Source: Ferruginibacter sp. (lineage in GTDB: Bacteria; Bacteroidota; Bacteroidia; Chitinophagales; Chitinophagaceae). Taken from it: a stretch of DNA of 34,760 nt. The stretch spans positions 1 through 34,760 of the forward strand of contig JANXSK010000056.1 of assembly GCA_025352695.1 (NCBI GenBank), written 5' to 3'. Made by a program: the position numbers and the translations under genes. Shown here in pieces: positions 7,050 through 16,654 of this stretch (position 1 is the stretch's first letter; the number at the start of each line of letters is the position of its first letter). The notes beneath the pieces are model-generated. The model had not been told where the DNA came from. It did not search any database and saw only the letters and a program-made list of their open reading frames with translations.

Positions 7050-8243
7050 TTATTCAATTATTTTCTCCACAATCTGTCCTGTTTTTTTATGCTTTAGAAT
7101 AACTTTCTTAGTGCCATAATGAGTTATTTCTTTTTTTATCAAGTAATGATCCGCATCGTATTCTACCAGGTGACTTACCTTGCTTAAGCCGGTTTGTCCA
7201 CGCCAGATATCTAAGGCTACCGGCTCCCATAATTTTGTTTTGGCAGATTTATAAGCCGCATCAATTACTGCGTTCACTATATAACCATCATAAAATGTTT
7301 CTCTTGGGGCAGTTCCATTTTCCATACAATTAAACATTTCTGCAAACATATGATTGTAACCAAGGTCATTTACTTCATCACCTACAGGAAATAACCAGCC
7401 GCTATTGCTTTCAGCTTTTTCTGCAACATAGTCGGCACCTTTACCAGTGGTAAACATTTCAAGACCAGTACGTAAAAAATTATTTATCCAGATCGTACCT
7501 TCAGTACCCATTACTTCATCTCTTAAATCGAGGCCTCCTCGGAAAGTCCAGCTAACTTCAAACTGTGCCATGGCGCCATTTTCGTATTTTATTAAACCAA
7601 TGGCATGATCTTCGGCATCTATAGGTTTAACCTGCGTATCCGCCCAACACATAACTTCTATCGGCTTTATATCTTTACCAATAAAAGAACGGGTAATTTC
7701 AACACAATGGCAGCCAAGGTCCAGGATACAACCGCCGCCCGCTTTTTCAATATCCCAAAACCAATCGCTGTGGGGACCGGGATGTGTTTCTCTTGATTTA
7801 GCCCATAGTATTCTTCCCAGTGCGCCTTTTTTTACACTTTCGTAGGCTTTTAAAAATTTGGGTGCATATACTAAGTCTTCCAGATAACCATTAAAAATAC
7901 CAGCTTCTTCTACTGCCAGTAACATGCGTTTGGCCTCTGCTGCATTACGTCCCAATGGCTTTGTGGTGATCACCGCTTTTCTGTATTTGCAACAAAGCAT
8001 CACTGCACCTTCGTGCAGGTTATTGGGTAAGGCGATACACACCACATCAACATCAGGATGGGCAATGGCTTCTTCCATATCTGTTGAGTAGCGATCGCAT
8101 TGGTAGTCTTCTGCAAATTTTACAGCGGCTTCTTCCCTGCGTGAGTATACCATGGTGATGGTATCTTTACTTCTTTGTCCTTGTATTGAATCGGCGTAAA
8201 ATCTTCCGATAAAACCGGAGCCAAGCATAGCAATTTTTTTCAT
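7050..8243 (-). CDS. Gfo/Idh/MocA-family NAD(P)-dependent oxidoreductase
   Basis: This 397-residue cytoplasmic enzyme begins with a Rossmann fold (MLGSGFIGRFYADS, GxGxxG-like at 8-13). It has the family's KP motif at K95 (TTKPLGRN; the usual preceding Glu is Thr here) and the DLGCHCVEI segment (D175, H179) that supplies the catalytic histidine. The C-terminal domain starts around 130. Such enzymes oxidise or reduce sugars, inositols or their derivatives. The next gene upstream encodes a NupG-like transporter and lies 69 bp away in the same direction, so the two probably form a transcription unit for import and conversion of a sugar or nucleoside. The exact substrate is unknown. Confidence 0.88.
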   Translation of the reverse strand: MKKIAMLGSGFIGRFYADSIQGQRSKDTITMVYSRREEAAVKFAEDYQCDRYSTDMEEAIAHPDVDVVCIALPNNLHEGAVMLCCKYRKAVITTKPLGRNAAEAKRMLLAVEEAGIFNGYLEDLVYAPKFLKAYESVKKGALGRILWAKSRETHPGPHSDWFWDIEKAGGGCILDLGCHCVEITRSFIGKDIKPIEVMCWADTQVKPIDAEDHAIGLIKYENGAMAQFEVSWTFRGGLDLRDEVMGTEGTIWINNFLRTGLEMFTTGKGADYVAEKAESNSGWLFPVGDEVNDLGYNHMFAEMFNCMENGTAPRETFYDGYIVNAVIDAAYKSAKTKLWEPVALDIWRGQTGLSKVSHLVEYDADHYLIKKEITHYGTKKVILKHKKTGQIVEKIIE

Positions 8244-8312
8244 TTTATTGTTTATTGAAGAATCTTTTTATTGCAAAAAAACTATTTTAATGTAGGTATT
8301 TTGTAACATTAT

Positions 8313-9539
8313 TTACAACATAGTTACGGGTTCAGTATGTAAGGCTGATTTTTTATTATCATTAAAAAATAGAAGAAAAAGTATTAATACTGCTGCGGCT
8401 ATGCCTGCGGGTACTATCCATACACTTTTCCATGCTACAATAGTATTAATGGTGTAAACATCTTTTACATAGCCTGAAAGTAATGTACCTATCCACATAC
8501 CGATACCATAAGTAGCCATGGTAATCATGCCTTGTGCAGAACTTTGAATTTTTTCTCCTGCTTTACTATCTGTATAAATTTGACCAGTAACAAAAAAGAA
8601 ATCGAAACAAACACCATGTAAAAGAATACCGGCAAAAAGCATCCACTCACCAGAGCCAGCATTTCCAAAACCAAAGCACAGAAATCTAATGGACCATGCA
8701 ATCATACCAATGGCGATCATCCATTTAACGCCAAGGCGTCGAAAGAAAAATGGAATTAATAAAATGAAAAAAGCCTCAGAAAATTGACCGAAAGACATAT
8801 TGCTAGTTACATTCTGCATACCTACTTCAGTAAGGTATAAATTAGTAAGACTGTAATAAAATGATAAAGGGATACAAATTAAAACAGAAGCAATAAAAAA
8901 AGTTACAAAAGATTTGTCTTTAAACAATACAAACGCATCTGCCCCAAGTATTTGTGCGAAAGTGGTTTTGGAACCTTTTGATCTTGGGGGTGTATCGGGT
9001 AAAAAAAAACTTAGTAATCCTAATGCTGCAGACATTACGGCTGCCATCTTAAAAGTAAATATTAACTGATCTGTTGTAATTTTAAAAACCTTGTCGAGTA
9101 GCCAGCCTGTTGCAATCCAGCCGATAGTACCCAGCACACGAATAGAAGGAAATTCTTTACTTGGATCTTTCATTTGCCTGAAAGCTATTGAATTGGCAAG
9201 GGCGAGGGTAGGTGCATACATCAGTGAATACAATAGCAATATCCAATAAAATGAATTGGCATTATCAATGGTTGTAAGAAAATATAACAATACCGCACCT
9301 GCTAAATGCAATACCCCCAATACTTTTTGTGCGGCAAAAAATTTGTCGGCAATCATACCAACAAAAAAAGGTGAAATGATTGTAGCTATTGCCATTGCAC
9401 TGTATGCTGCGCCTACCTGAAATCCATCTGCATGCAATACCTTATCAAGGTAAGTACCCATGGTAACATACCACGATCCCCAGATAAAAAATTCTATAAA
9501 CATCATTGCCGACAGTTGAATACGTATGGTTGGTTTCAT
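8313..9539 (-). CDS. MFS transporter of the nucleoside:H+ symporter (NupG-like) type
   Basis: The protein has about 12 hydrophobic segments. Its start is set at Met 9539 (MKPTIRIQLSAMMFIEFFIW), because this matches the usual NupG-family beginning; the frame stays open to 9620 but adds no plausible protein. The motif FIEFFIWGSWYVTMGTYL near the N-terminus and NSIAFRQMKDPSKEFPSIRV in the central loop are typical of the family. The likely role is proton-driven uptake of a nucleoside or sugar through the inner membrane. It sits upstream of the Gfo/Idh/MocA enzyme in the same orientation. The substrate is inferred from the family only. Confidence 0.85.
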   Translation of the reverse strand: MKPTIRIQLSAMMFIEFFIWGSWYVTMGTYLDKVLHADGFQVGAAYSAMAIATIISPFFVGMIADKFFAAQKVLGVLHLAGAVLLYFLTTIDNANSFYWILLLYSLMYAPTLALANSIAFRQMKDPSKEFPSIRVLGTIGWIATGWLLDKVFKITTDQLIFTFKMAAVMSAALGLLSFFLPDTPPRSKGSKTTFAQILGADAFVLFKDKSFVTFFIASVLICIPLSFYYSLTNLYLTEVGMQNVTSNMSFGQFSEAFFILLIPFFFRRLGVKWMIAIGMIAWSIRFLCFGFGNAGSGEWMLFAGILLHGVCFDFFFVTGQIYTDSKAGEKIQSSAQGMITMATYGIGMWIGTLLSGYVKDVYTINTIVAWKSVWIVPAGIAAAVLILFLLFFNDNKKSALHTEPVTML

Positions 9540-9688
9540 TTCTATAGTTTGGTGAAAGGTTAATTTTATAAGCAATAAAATATGATTAGCTAAAATATTG
9601 ATTAAGTAGCAAACTTCCATTGTATAACCAATAAAAATATGCAGAATATAGAGTGCTTCCTATCAGTTTCTATTTGTTATTGGTTGAT

Positions 9689-11524
9689 CTACTCTAACTC
9701 CCATACCGTTTTGTAAACACCCTGTTTTTCTACATAACTTAAAAAGGAATTGTAAAATGCATCTGCACCAATAGTGGCACTGTCACCAATTACAAATAAT
9801 TGTTCTTTAGCTCTTGTAATGGCTACATTCATCCGCCTGTAATCTTTTAAAAACCCGATTACACCATCGTCATTGCTGCGTACCAGTGATAAAATGATAA
9901 CCTCTTTTTCCTGGCCCTGAAAACTATCGATGGTGCTTACCCGCATTTCTTTTGGCAACACTTCTTTGGCTGCTGCAACCTGACCTGCATAGGGAGAAAT
10001 AAAAGCTGTCTTTAATGGATCTAATACTTCTGCGCTTATTAATTTTTGTACTATTTGTAACTCACCTTCATTTTGCAGACTAATGCCATTGCTGCCCTGC
10101 TCCTCGTTATAGCCCGAACCTGCGGTATCAATAAAACTAATATGGGCACCAACATTTTTTAGATGCGATGCAGTTTGCAACAGGCCTTTGTAAAAATAAA
10201 TACTGCTAAAACCTGCAATGGCTTCCCGCATTCTATATTGAGTATTTAATAAAAAGATATTATCGATTGATACAATACTCTTTTCTAAAATGGATTGATT
10301 TAAACCGAGTTGAGCAGCTTCATTGCTTAATATAGTTGGAGGGAGCTGAAAATGATCTCCTGCCAATACATACTTTTGCGCCAATAGAAAAATACACCAG
10401 GCCAATGGTTCTATACATTGTCCAGCCTCGTCCATTACCAAAGTATGAAAAAGAAGATGGTTTATTTTGGCATCATACAAACCAATGGGAGTACCTAAAA
10501 TAACATCTGCTTCCTTATATAATTTTTCTTCGTTGTAAGCCTGTAAGTTTTTTATTTCGGTCCTAATATTTTTTACTTCTTTAAACAACAGATTACGTTG
10601 TTCCCTATCAGTTTTGCCAAAACTTCTTTTGTATTTCAACGCCATTTTTCTAAACTGTTCGGCTCTTATTTTTAATTCCTTTATTTCTTTTTGTTGCTTG
10701 CTGTTTGATAGCTTTCCTTCAGGCGTATGTAAAAAAATAGTTTCATCTACCTTGCTGGTATTGCCTATTCGTAAAACCTGAACACCTTGTGCTATTAAGC
10801 CTTTGGCGATATTATCTACGGCGGTATTGCTTGGTGCTGATACCAATATTTTTTCTCCTTCTTTTATCAATTGAATAATTGCTTCAATTAACGTGGTAGT
10901 TTTACCAGTACCCGGCGGACCATGCACTATCGTGATATTTTCGTTTTGTGTTATGGCAGCTACCGCCTGTTGTTGGCTTTCATTTAAAAACTGATTTTTA
11001 AATGAAAGCGCATGACTTATTATATTATTGTACGATTTTTCTACTGCTGAATGATCGTGTAAGTGTTTAAATAATTTAAATAGTGCGGGGTTATTTTCTA
11101 AGCCATTTAATACAGCCTTCATGATGGTGGTAGTACGTTGGTCGGGTGCTAATTTTATACCTACACCTTTGTCTTCAATCCAATCTGGAAAGTCGGGTGC
11201 AAATAATCTAAACTCACCCGCTTTGCCATCTAAACTAATTAAGACTCCTTTAACTGGTTCTTCGCCTGCATAAAAACATTCTATTGCAGCACCATCTTTA
11301 AACTGGTTGGTTTCTGCCGGAAAGTTTAAGCGGAAACTAATTTCAGGATAATCGGCATAACCAAAATTTTTACGGGCAACCACAATAGGATGTAAGGCTA
11401 AACCTTCTGCCTTCAATGATTTTAGAGTATGTTGCTGATCTAAACTATATCTTTTAACCTGTTCTTTTTCTTCCAGGTCAATACATTGTAATAAATTGAT
11501 GATGTGCGGATGCGTTACTGGCAT
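9689..11524 (-). CDS. Superfamily 1 DNA/RNA helicase (UPF1/IGHMBP2-like)
   Basis: This 611-residue protein has a Walker A GPPGTGKTTT at 202-211, motif Ia LVSAPSNTAVDNIA, motif II DEAG at 365-368, motif III GDHFQLPPT near 389-397, motif V STIDSFQGQEKEVIILSLVR and motif VI RRMNVAITRAK. The DEAG box and the 1B insertion (about 265-335, lysine/arginine-rich and helical) place it in the UPF1-like SF1B group, common as stand-alone genes in Bacteroidota. It unwinds nucleic acid with ATP; the pathway (repair or RNA surveillance) cannot be deduced. It is separated from the transporter gene by about 150 bp and probably has its own promoter. Confidence 0.92.
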   Translation of the reverse strand: MPVTHPHIINLLQCIDLEEKEQVKRYSLDQQHTLKSLKAEGLALHPIVVARKNFGYADYPEISFRLNFPAETNQFKDGAAIECFYAGEEPVKGVLISLDGKAGEFRLFAPDFPDWIEDKGVGIKLAPDQRTTTIMKAVLNGLENNPALFKLFKHLHDHSAVEKSYNNIISHALSFKNQFLNESQQQAVAAITQNENITIVHGPPGTGKTTTLIEAIIQLIKEGEKILVSAPSNTAVDNIAKGLIAQGVQVLRIGNTSKVDETIFLHTPEGKLSNSKQQKEIKELKIRAEQFRKMALKYKRSFGKTDREQRNLLFKEVKNIRTEIKNLQAYNEEKLYKEADVILGTPIGLYDAKINHLLFHTLVMDEAGQCIEPLAWCIFLLAQKYVLAGDHFQLPPTILSNEAAQLGLNQSILEKSIVSIDNIFLLNTQYRMREAIAGFSSIYFYKGLLQTASHLKNVGAHISFIDTAGSGYNEEQGSNGISLQNEGELQIVQKLISAEVLDPLKTAFISPYAGQVAAAKEVLPKEMRVSTIDSFQGQEKEVIILSLVRSNDDGVIGFLKDYRRMNVAITRAKEQLFVIGDSATIGADAFYNSFLSYVEKQGVYKTVWELE

Positions 11525-11728
11525 GCCGTGAAAATAGGTAGGATGGGCTAAATAAAAAAATAGGGGTTTTCCTTTTTATCAACCAAAGCATTTATGCTCC
11601 TTAATTAAAACACAACAACTGTAATGAATAAGAATAAATTTTGATGAGAACTCGCTATGAATTTCAGATGCTATATCAATTATTACAATTTATTTATTAA
11701 ATAACATTGTCTCTTAAGCATATTTTTT

Positions 11729-12496
11729 TTACTTTTTCCAGCTAATACGCCTTCCTACAATTACTTTAAAAACAAACGCATCTGTGGCTTTTGTTAATCC
11801 CCAGCCCGGACCTCCATTTATTTCCCATCGTGGATCAATACTTAAATCTACTACGGCAAACAAGGCATGATTTTGCTGGCTAATTTTAGCAACTTGATCT
11901 AATTGTCCAAGGCTACCATAATATTCAAGGCCAATAGCTACTTTATTAAAACCGTAAGATGTTTTGATATTTGGTTCAAAAGCAGGCGTATGGTCTTTGC
12001 TGCCTTTTATGCCAATACCAAATGCAGGATTAAAAGAGACATATAAATGATTAAATTGTTTATCAATAATGGGACGTATTTCTACATTCCAGCTATCAGT
12101 TGAATATTCCCTGCTTTGGTAGCCAATTTCGGCCGATAGGCTAACTCCAACCGGCCAGTGCCATTTTTCAGGTATACTTACCCTAGGACGAATATGCGTA
12201 CCCAATAGTTTAAATCCATAAGGATTGGTGTAATTGGTAAAAAGATAAAATCCTATTTCAAAATTTTCGCATATTCCGTGGGTGATCTCCAAAGTTTCAT
12301 GCAGCGCATGATAGCTTGGATGCACTCCATCAATAATATATTTTTCTCCTCTAAAAGTAAAGTTACTGTGCAGCTCAAACATCGTACTTCCCTTTGCTTG
12401 TGTTGGGGAACTATAAACTTGAATTTCATAATTATTCTGAGCTATTGCAATATTTAATACCAATAGAAAAATAGTTGTAGTAAATGTTTTTTGCAT
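11729..12496 (-). CDS. Putative outer-membrane beta-barrel protein of unknown function
   Basis: I set the start at Met 12496 because this gives a clean signal peptide (MQKTFTTTIFLLVLNIAIAQ). The frame can be read back to 12541, but that adds 15 residues before the signal. The mature 235 or so residues show amphipathic beta-strands (FEIGFYLFTNYTNPYGFKLL, KVAIGLEYYGSLG, AFVFKVIVGRRISWKK). It looks like a small outer-membrane channel or transporter-like barrel. A conserved-looking CENFEIGFYLFT and the final GGPGWGLT are seen in uncharacterised Bacteroidota proteins. No operon partner is evident, as it lies 200 bp after the previous gene's region. The function is unknown. Confidence 0.7.
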   Translation of the reverse strand: MQKTFTTTIFLLVLNIAIAQNNYEIQVYSSPTQAKGSTMFELHSNFTFRGEKYIIDGVHPSYHALHETLEITHGICENFEIGFYLFTNYTNPYGFKLLGTHIRPRVSIPEKWHWPVGVSLSAEIGYQSREYSTDSWNVEIRPIIDKQFNHLYVSFNPAFGIGIKGSKDHTPAFEPNIKTSYGFNKVAIGLEYYGSLGQLDQVAKISQQNHALFAVVDLSIDPRWEINGGPGWGLTKATDAFVFKVIVGRRISWKK

Positions 12497-13037
12497 CAGC
12501 AAAGATAGTAATGCTGCATTGAAAGCCTGTTGCGTTATCATCTAAAAAGGATTGTGTTAACAATGTTTGTCTATCAAATAAAATTTGTTTTCAAATTGAT
12601 GTAAATGAGGAGATATAAATTCATTAAAAATTATCTATGTAAAACTATTTGTAATATCAATTGTTTAACAACTCATTAATTAAATCGCAGTTCTTTTTTA
12701 TTGAAAATAAATACACTGCTATAAACAAAAGAGGATGTAGGTTGAATTTTTTTTGGCATTTTCTTAAAATAAAGGAGTTGGATAAAACAAACTATTTATA
12801 ATGAAAAGAAAAAGGTAAGTATAGAGTTGGTTCAAGACAGTGTGTTTCGACGATACTAAATATAAGAAGGCTAGAAAAAAACAATGTGCTTTTTTTAGGT
12901 ATACTTTATCCGTTCCTATTTTAATTGTGTAAACGGTAGTTTTTTTACCGTATAAATATTAATTAGTAATCGCCTACCATTAAATCAAATTTACTTCAGA
13001 ATTAAAAATGAAATTGCAAATACAATAAATTAATTCA
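12497..13037. other. Divergent intergenic region, no gene seen
   Basis: About 540 AT-rich bases separate two divergently transcribed envelope genes and should hold both promoters. I see no RNA gene, strong hairpin or clear -33/-7 Bacteroidota promoter pair. Confidence 0.5.
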
Positions 13038-15500
13038 ATGAAAAGAACATTATTACTTTCTATATTTTTGTTATTGCTGGTTTTTGCTAAAAGCCAGGAG
13101 CTAACAGGGAATAGCATAACCGGAACTATTACTGATTCAATTTCCCACCTTCCCTTGGAATATGCAACCATCACTATTTTGGCAAAAGGCAGTAATAAGC
13201 CGGTTACAGGATCGGTAACAGATAAAAATGGCTACTTTAATTTAAAGGAAATAAAGGACGGATTATATACAATTATATTTGAATTTATTGGATACAAATC
13301 TGTTAGTTTAAAGGAAGTCAAATTGAATAAAAGTAATTCGCTGCTAAACGTAAAAAATATATCCTTGGTGCAACAAAAAGGTACTTTAAAAGCTGTTACA
13401 ATTGTTGCACAGAGTAAGTTGATTGAAAATAAAATTGATAAAATAATTTTTAATGCAGAAAAGGATCTTACTTCTCAAACAGGCGTAGCAACGGATGTGT
13501 TAAAAAAGATACCGCAAGTTTCTGTTGATGTTGATGGTAATGTACAATTGGCAGGCAGTTCGGGTGTAAGGTTTCTTATCAATGGAAAACCTTCTACTGC
13601 TTTTGGAAGCAGCATCGCTGATGTATTACAATCTATACCTGCCAGCCAAATAAAAAGTGTTGAAGTAATTACTAATCCCGGTGCTAAATATGATGCGCAG
13701 GGCATTGGTGGAATCATCAATATTATTTTGAAAAACAATACAACAAAAGGGTACAATGGTAATTTATCTTTAACAGCAGGTACAAGAAATGAAAACGGTT
13801 CATTTAATTTAAATGCCCGAAATAATAATTTTGGCGTTAATGCTTATGTAAGTGGTAATAAAAGATTAAACTCTACTACACATTCAAGTTCAAACCGCGT
13901 TACAAACGACAGTTTTTCTAACAATACCTTGCACCAGGAGGGGGTTGGAATATTTGAAAGACATGGTTTTCAGACAGGTACAGGGTTTGATTGGACATAT
14001 AAAAAGTTGAACAGTTTTTCGGGATCTATATCTTACAATAATTTTGGTTATACAGGAAATGGCCTTACAAATCAAGATATTTACACTAACAAAAACGGTA
14101 CCGTGCCTCCAATACTTTCAATACTAAACTCCAGTTATATTTATAAGTTCAATAATATTGATGCAAGTTTAAATTATAAAAGAAAGTTTGCAAAAGAAGA
14201 TCAGGAATTGGAAATAAGTGTAAATACCAGTTCAGGAAATAATCAAAATACATCGGCTAATCGACAATCTTTGTTACCCCAGGATTCTTTGTTTTATGGC
14301 AGAAAAAGTAATAACCCCGGAAAGACAAATGAAACAGAATTAAAAATTGATTACACCCAACCTTTAAAAAAGGATGTTATACTTGGAGTAGGAACTAAAG
14401 CAACTCTTTATAATATTAACAGTACATCCAGCGTGTTGGGTTACCAACCACACACGCAAAATTTTCAACCTGATCTTTCTTTGTCGAATGACTTAAAATA
14501 TCATCAAAAAGTTTATGCATTTTACGCTGAACTTAGCTTTCCGGTTGCCAAAATATTTGATGCTAAATTTGGCGGACGTTATGAAAGAACTGAAATAGAT
14601 TCCTATTATTCAAATGCGCAGCATCAGGTAAAAGTGCCAGGTTACAATACGCTTGTTCCTTCAGTTTTTTTGTCAAAAAAGTTAGGCGATAAGCAAACTA
14701 TCAAATTGAGTTTTTCCAAAAGAATAGAGCGGCCTAATTATGAAGATTTGAATCCTTTTGTAAATACCAACGATCCTAAAAGTCTCACGGCAGGCAATCC
14801 AAACCTGCAACCTGAAATTGGCCAAAGATATGAATTAGGCTATAACAGGGATTTAGGTAAATCGGGATCAATTATGCTTAATTTTTTTTATAGGATCAAT
14901 GATCACGATATACAACCTTACATCGTTTACTACCCATCGTATAAACTTGGCGACACTACCTATACGAATGTAACAGTAACTACCCGTCAAAATATAGGCA
15001 TGGAAAAAAATCTTGGATTAAACCTTTTTGGCGATGTGCATATCAATTCTAAATTTAGTGTGCGTGGCAATGTGTTTTTATTTAGACGTCATACAATTAA
15101 TACTCTAGATAAAGGATATGATTACAACAGTTTTAATTACAGATTTAATATGAATGGTAGTTACCAGTTTACCAATACCCTTGTAGCAGAATTTTTTGGA
15201 AATTTTAATTCTGCCAGGTATGAGGCCCAAGGGCAATATCCTTCTTTTACAACTTACAGTATGGCAGTTCGAAAACAATTTTGGAAAAAGAAAGGTAGCC
15301 TTGCGTTAACAGCTAACAATTTTTTAAATGAATATGTAAATCAAAAAACAGTTTTGTTTGGCCCAGGGTTTTCTGTAAACAGTATACGCAAAATTCCATT
15401 CAGGTCAATAGGTTTAAACTTTACCTGGAAGTTTGGAAAGTTAGAATTTAAAAATAACAAAACAGAAAATGAGGGAAATGCCAATACACCTGTGGAGTAA
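13038..15500 (+). CDS. TonB-receptor-like outer-membrane beta-barrel protein (OMP_b-brl_3 type)
   Basis: The 820-residue protein has a signal peptide (MKRTLLLSIFLLLLVFAKSQ) and a carboxypeptidase-regulatory-like beta-sandwich (about 25-112; ITDSISHLPLEYATITI ... GSVTDKNGYFNLKEIKDGLY). A plug domain follows (about 115-235; ATDVLKKIPQVSVDVDGNVQ, RFLINGKP, SVEVITNPGAKYDAQGIGGI). A long barrel ends near IGLNFTWKFGK, and a polar tail of about 20 residues comes after it. This is the outer-membrane-receptor family typical of Bacteroidota that import unknown ligands or peptides. It has no SusD partner and stands alone, convergent with the next cluster. The ligand cannot be predicted. Confidence 0.85.
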   Translation: MKRTLLLSIFLLLLVFAKSQELTGNSITGTITDSISHLPLEYATITILAKGSNKPVTGSVTDKNGYFNLKEIKDGLYTIIFEFIGYKSVSLKEVKLNKSNSLLNVKNISLVQQKGTLKAVTIVAQSKLIENKIDKIIFNAEKDLTSQTGVATDVLKKIPQVSVDVDGNVQLAGSSGVRFLINGKPSTAFGSSIADVLQSIPASQIKSVEVITNPGAKYDAQGIGGIINIILKNNTTKGYNGNLSLTAGTRNENGSFNLNARNNNFGVNAYVSGNKRLNSTTHSSSNRVTNDSFSNNTLHQEGVGIFERHGFQTGTGFDWTYKKLNSFSGSISYNNFGYTGNGLTNQDIYTNKNGTVPPILSILNSSYIYKFNNIDASLNYKRKFAKEDQELEISVNTSSGNNQNTSANRQSLLPQDSLFYGRKSNNPGKTNETELKIDYTQPLKKDVILGVGTKATLYNINSTSSVLGYQPHTQNFQPDLSLSNDLKYHQKVYAFYAELSFPVAKIFDAKFGGRYERTEIDSYYSNAQHQVKVPGYNTLVPSVFLSKKLGDKQTIKLSFSKRIERPNYEDLNPFVNTNDPKSLTAGNPNLQPEIGQRYELGYNRDLGKSGSIMLNFFYRINDHDIQPYIVYYPSYKLGDTTYTNVTVTTRQNIGMEKNLGLNLFGDVHINSKFSVRGNVFLFRRHTINTLDKGYDYNSFNYRFNMNGSYQFTNTLVAEFFGNFNSARYEAQGQYPSFTTYSMAVRKQFWKKKGSLALTANNFLNEYVNQKTVLFGPGFSVNSIRKIPFRSIGLNFTWKFGKLEFKNNKTENEGNANTPVE

Positions 15501-15565
15501 AGAGGTAGACTTGCATTTTCTTTTGACTAAAAGGTATTTTAAACGTTTTAAAAGAATAATTGTAA

Positions 15566-16582
15566 CTATTTAATCATTTTATAAACAAGTACTTTAAAAC
15601 TACCGGCAATTTGATTTTTTGTTCCAGGTTCAAAATCTACTACACTCAAATAAATTTTATGTGTAGTAATGTCAAGAGCTAAAGTCTTTGCCTTTAATTG
15701 CGTTGCAAGTGTTTGTACCACATTATATTTATCTGGTGATTCCTGTTGAATGATAGTTGTAGTTCCATCACCGTTAGAACAAAAAATTAATTTTGTTTGA
15801 GGATCGTAGGCAACAGCATCTACGCCAGCTCCTATTGGGATAGTGGTAATTATTTTACCAGTACTAATATCCAAAACACTCATACCTTTATTTTCACGGC
15901 ATGCGGTAAATAACCTAAAGTTAACTTCATCCAATGCAATGCCTGTTGGTCCTCCACAAGGCGAAAGCGGATAGGAATTAATAATCTTTAAAGATTTGCT
16001 ATCAATAACATTTATGGTATTTTTATCTTCAATATTATTGTAAATTTTACCTTTGCCATCTGCTACGGCAAACTCCGGAGCGCCAGTTAGTGCAACAGAT
16101 CCAATCTCTTTTAGTGTGGTTACATCAATAACCGAAGCATCATTGCTGCCACCATTAAATGCAAAAACACGTTTAGAGAACTCATCATAAATAATAGCAT
16201 CAGGTTTTTTACCACTCAAAGGTATTGTTGCCAATATCTTTAAAGAAATAAGGTCGAAAGCAATTACCGCATTTGCTCTTCCATCGCTGATAAAACCTTT
16301 ACCTAAAGCTTTCGCTATTGCAATACCATGGTTGCCCTGCATACCGCTGATTGTGCCAATCAACTCCTCTTTTTTTAAATCTATAATATGTACTGCTGTG
16401 CCATGCGATACATATAATTTGCTACTTTCCTGATCAATAAAAAGATAATCATAGCCACCATCACCAGGTAAATTTATTTTTTTATCTAAGGAATACAAAG
16501 TATTTTGCTGGGCACTTGCCCAAGTATTAATTGTAATAATTATGCTGCAAAAAGCAAATATTGAAAGGATGTATTTTTTCAT
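15566..16582 (-). CDS. Secreted YncE-like beta-propeller protein
   Basis: The 338-residue protein has a signal peptide (hydrophobic to about residue 24, ending WASAQ). Repeated blades of the YVTN/YncE type follow, with units such as KLYVSHGTAVHIIDLKKEEL, AVIAFDLISLKILATIPLSG, VSVLDIS-like GMSVLDISTGKIITTIPIG and KIYLSVVDFEP. It should be a seven-bladed propeller outside the cytoplasm that binds a protein or ligand rather than an enzyme with a visible active site. It is the last gene of a three-gene unit after the beta-helix lipoprotein (72-bp gap) and TonB receptor. This suggests a surface or periplasmic accessory to that receptor. Confidence 0.82.
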   Translation of the reverse strand: MKKYILSIFAFCSIIITINTWASAQQNTLYSLDKKINLPGDGGYDYLFIDQESSKLYVSHGTAVHIIDLKKEELIGTISGMQGNHGIAIAKALGKGFISDGRANAVIAFDLISLKILATIPLSGKKPDAIIYDEFSKRVFAFNGGSNDASVIDVTTLKEIGSVALTGAPEFAVADGKGKIYNNIEDKNTINVIDSKSLKIINSYPLSPCGGPTGIALDEVNFRLFTACRENKGMSVLDISTGKIITTIPIGAGVDAVAYDPQTKLIFCSNGDGTTTIIQQESPDKYNVVQTLATQLKAKTLALDITTHKIYLSVVDFEPGTKNQIAGSFKVLVYKMIK

Positions 16583-16654
16583 ATTAGTTTGATGAAATTG
16601 TTTATTTAAATAATAAGTTTAATAGAAACCTGAAGAAATTAGGAAGCATGGTTA

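Noticed and set aside
9540..9620. N-terminal extension of the MFS transporter
   Set aside because: The 27 extra residues precede the family-typical start MKPTIRIQLS and have no similarity or function; they are upstream leader sequence read in frame.
12980..13174. Minus-strand open frame overlapping the start of the TonB-like receptor
   Set aside because: It is antisense to the signal peptide coding region and has no recognisable protein features.
15500..15566. TTTTAAACGTTTTAAAA as a bidirectional terminator between convergent genes
   Set aside because: The stem is short and almost all A/T, with no following T tract; it is not convincing as an intrinsic terminator.
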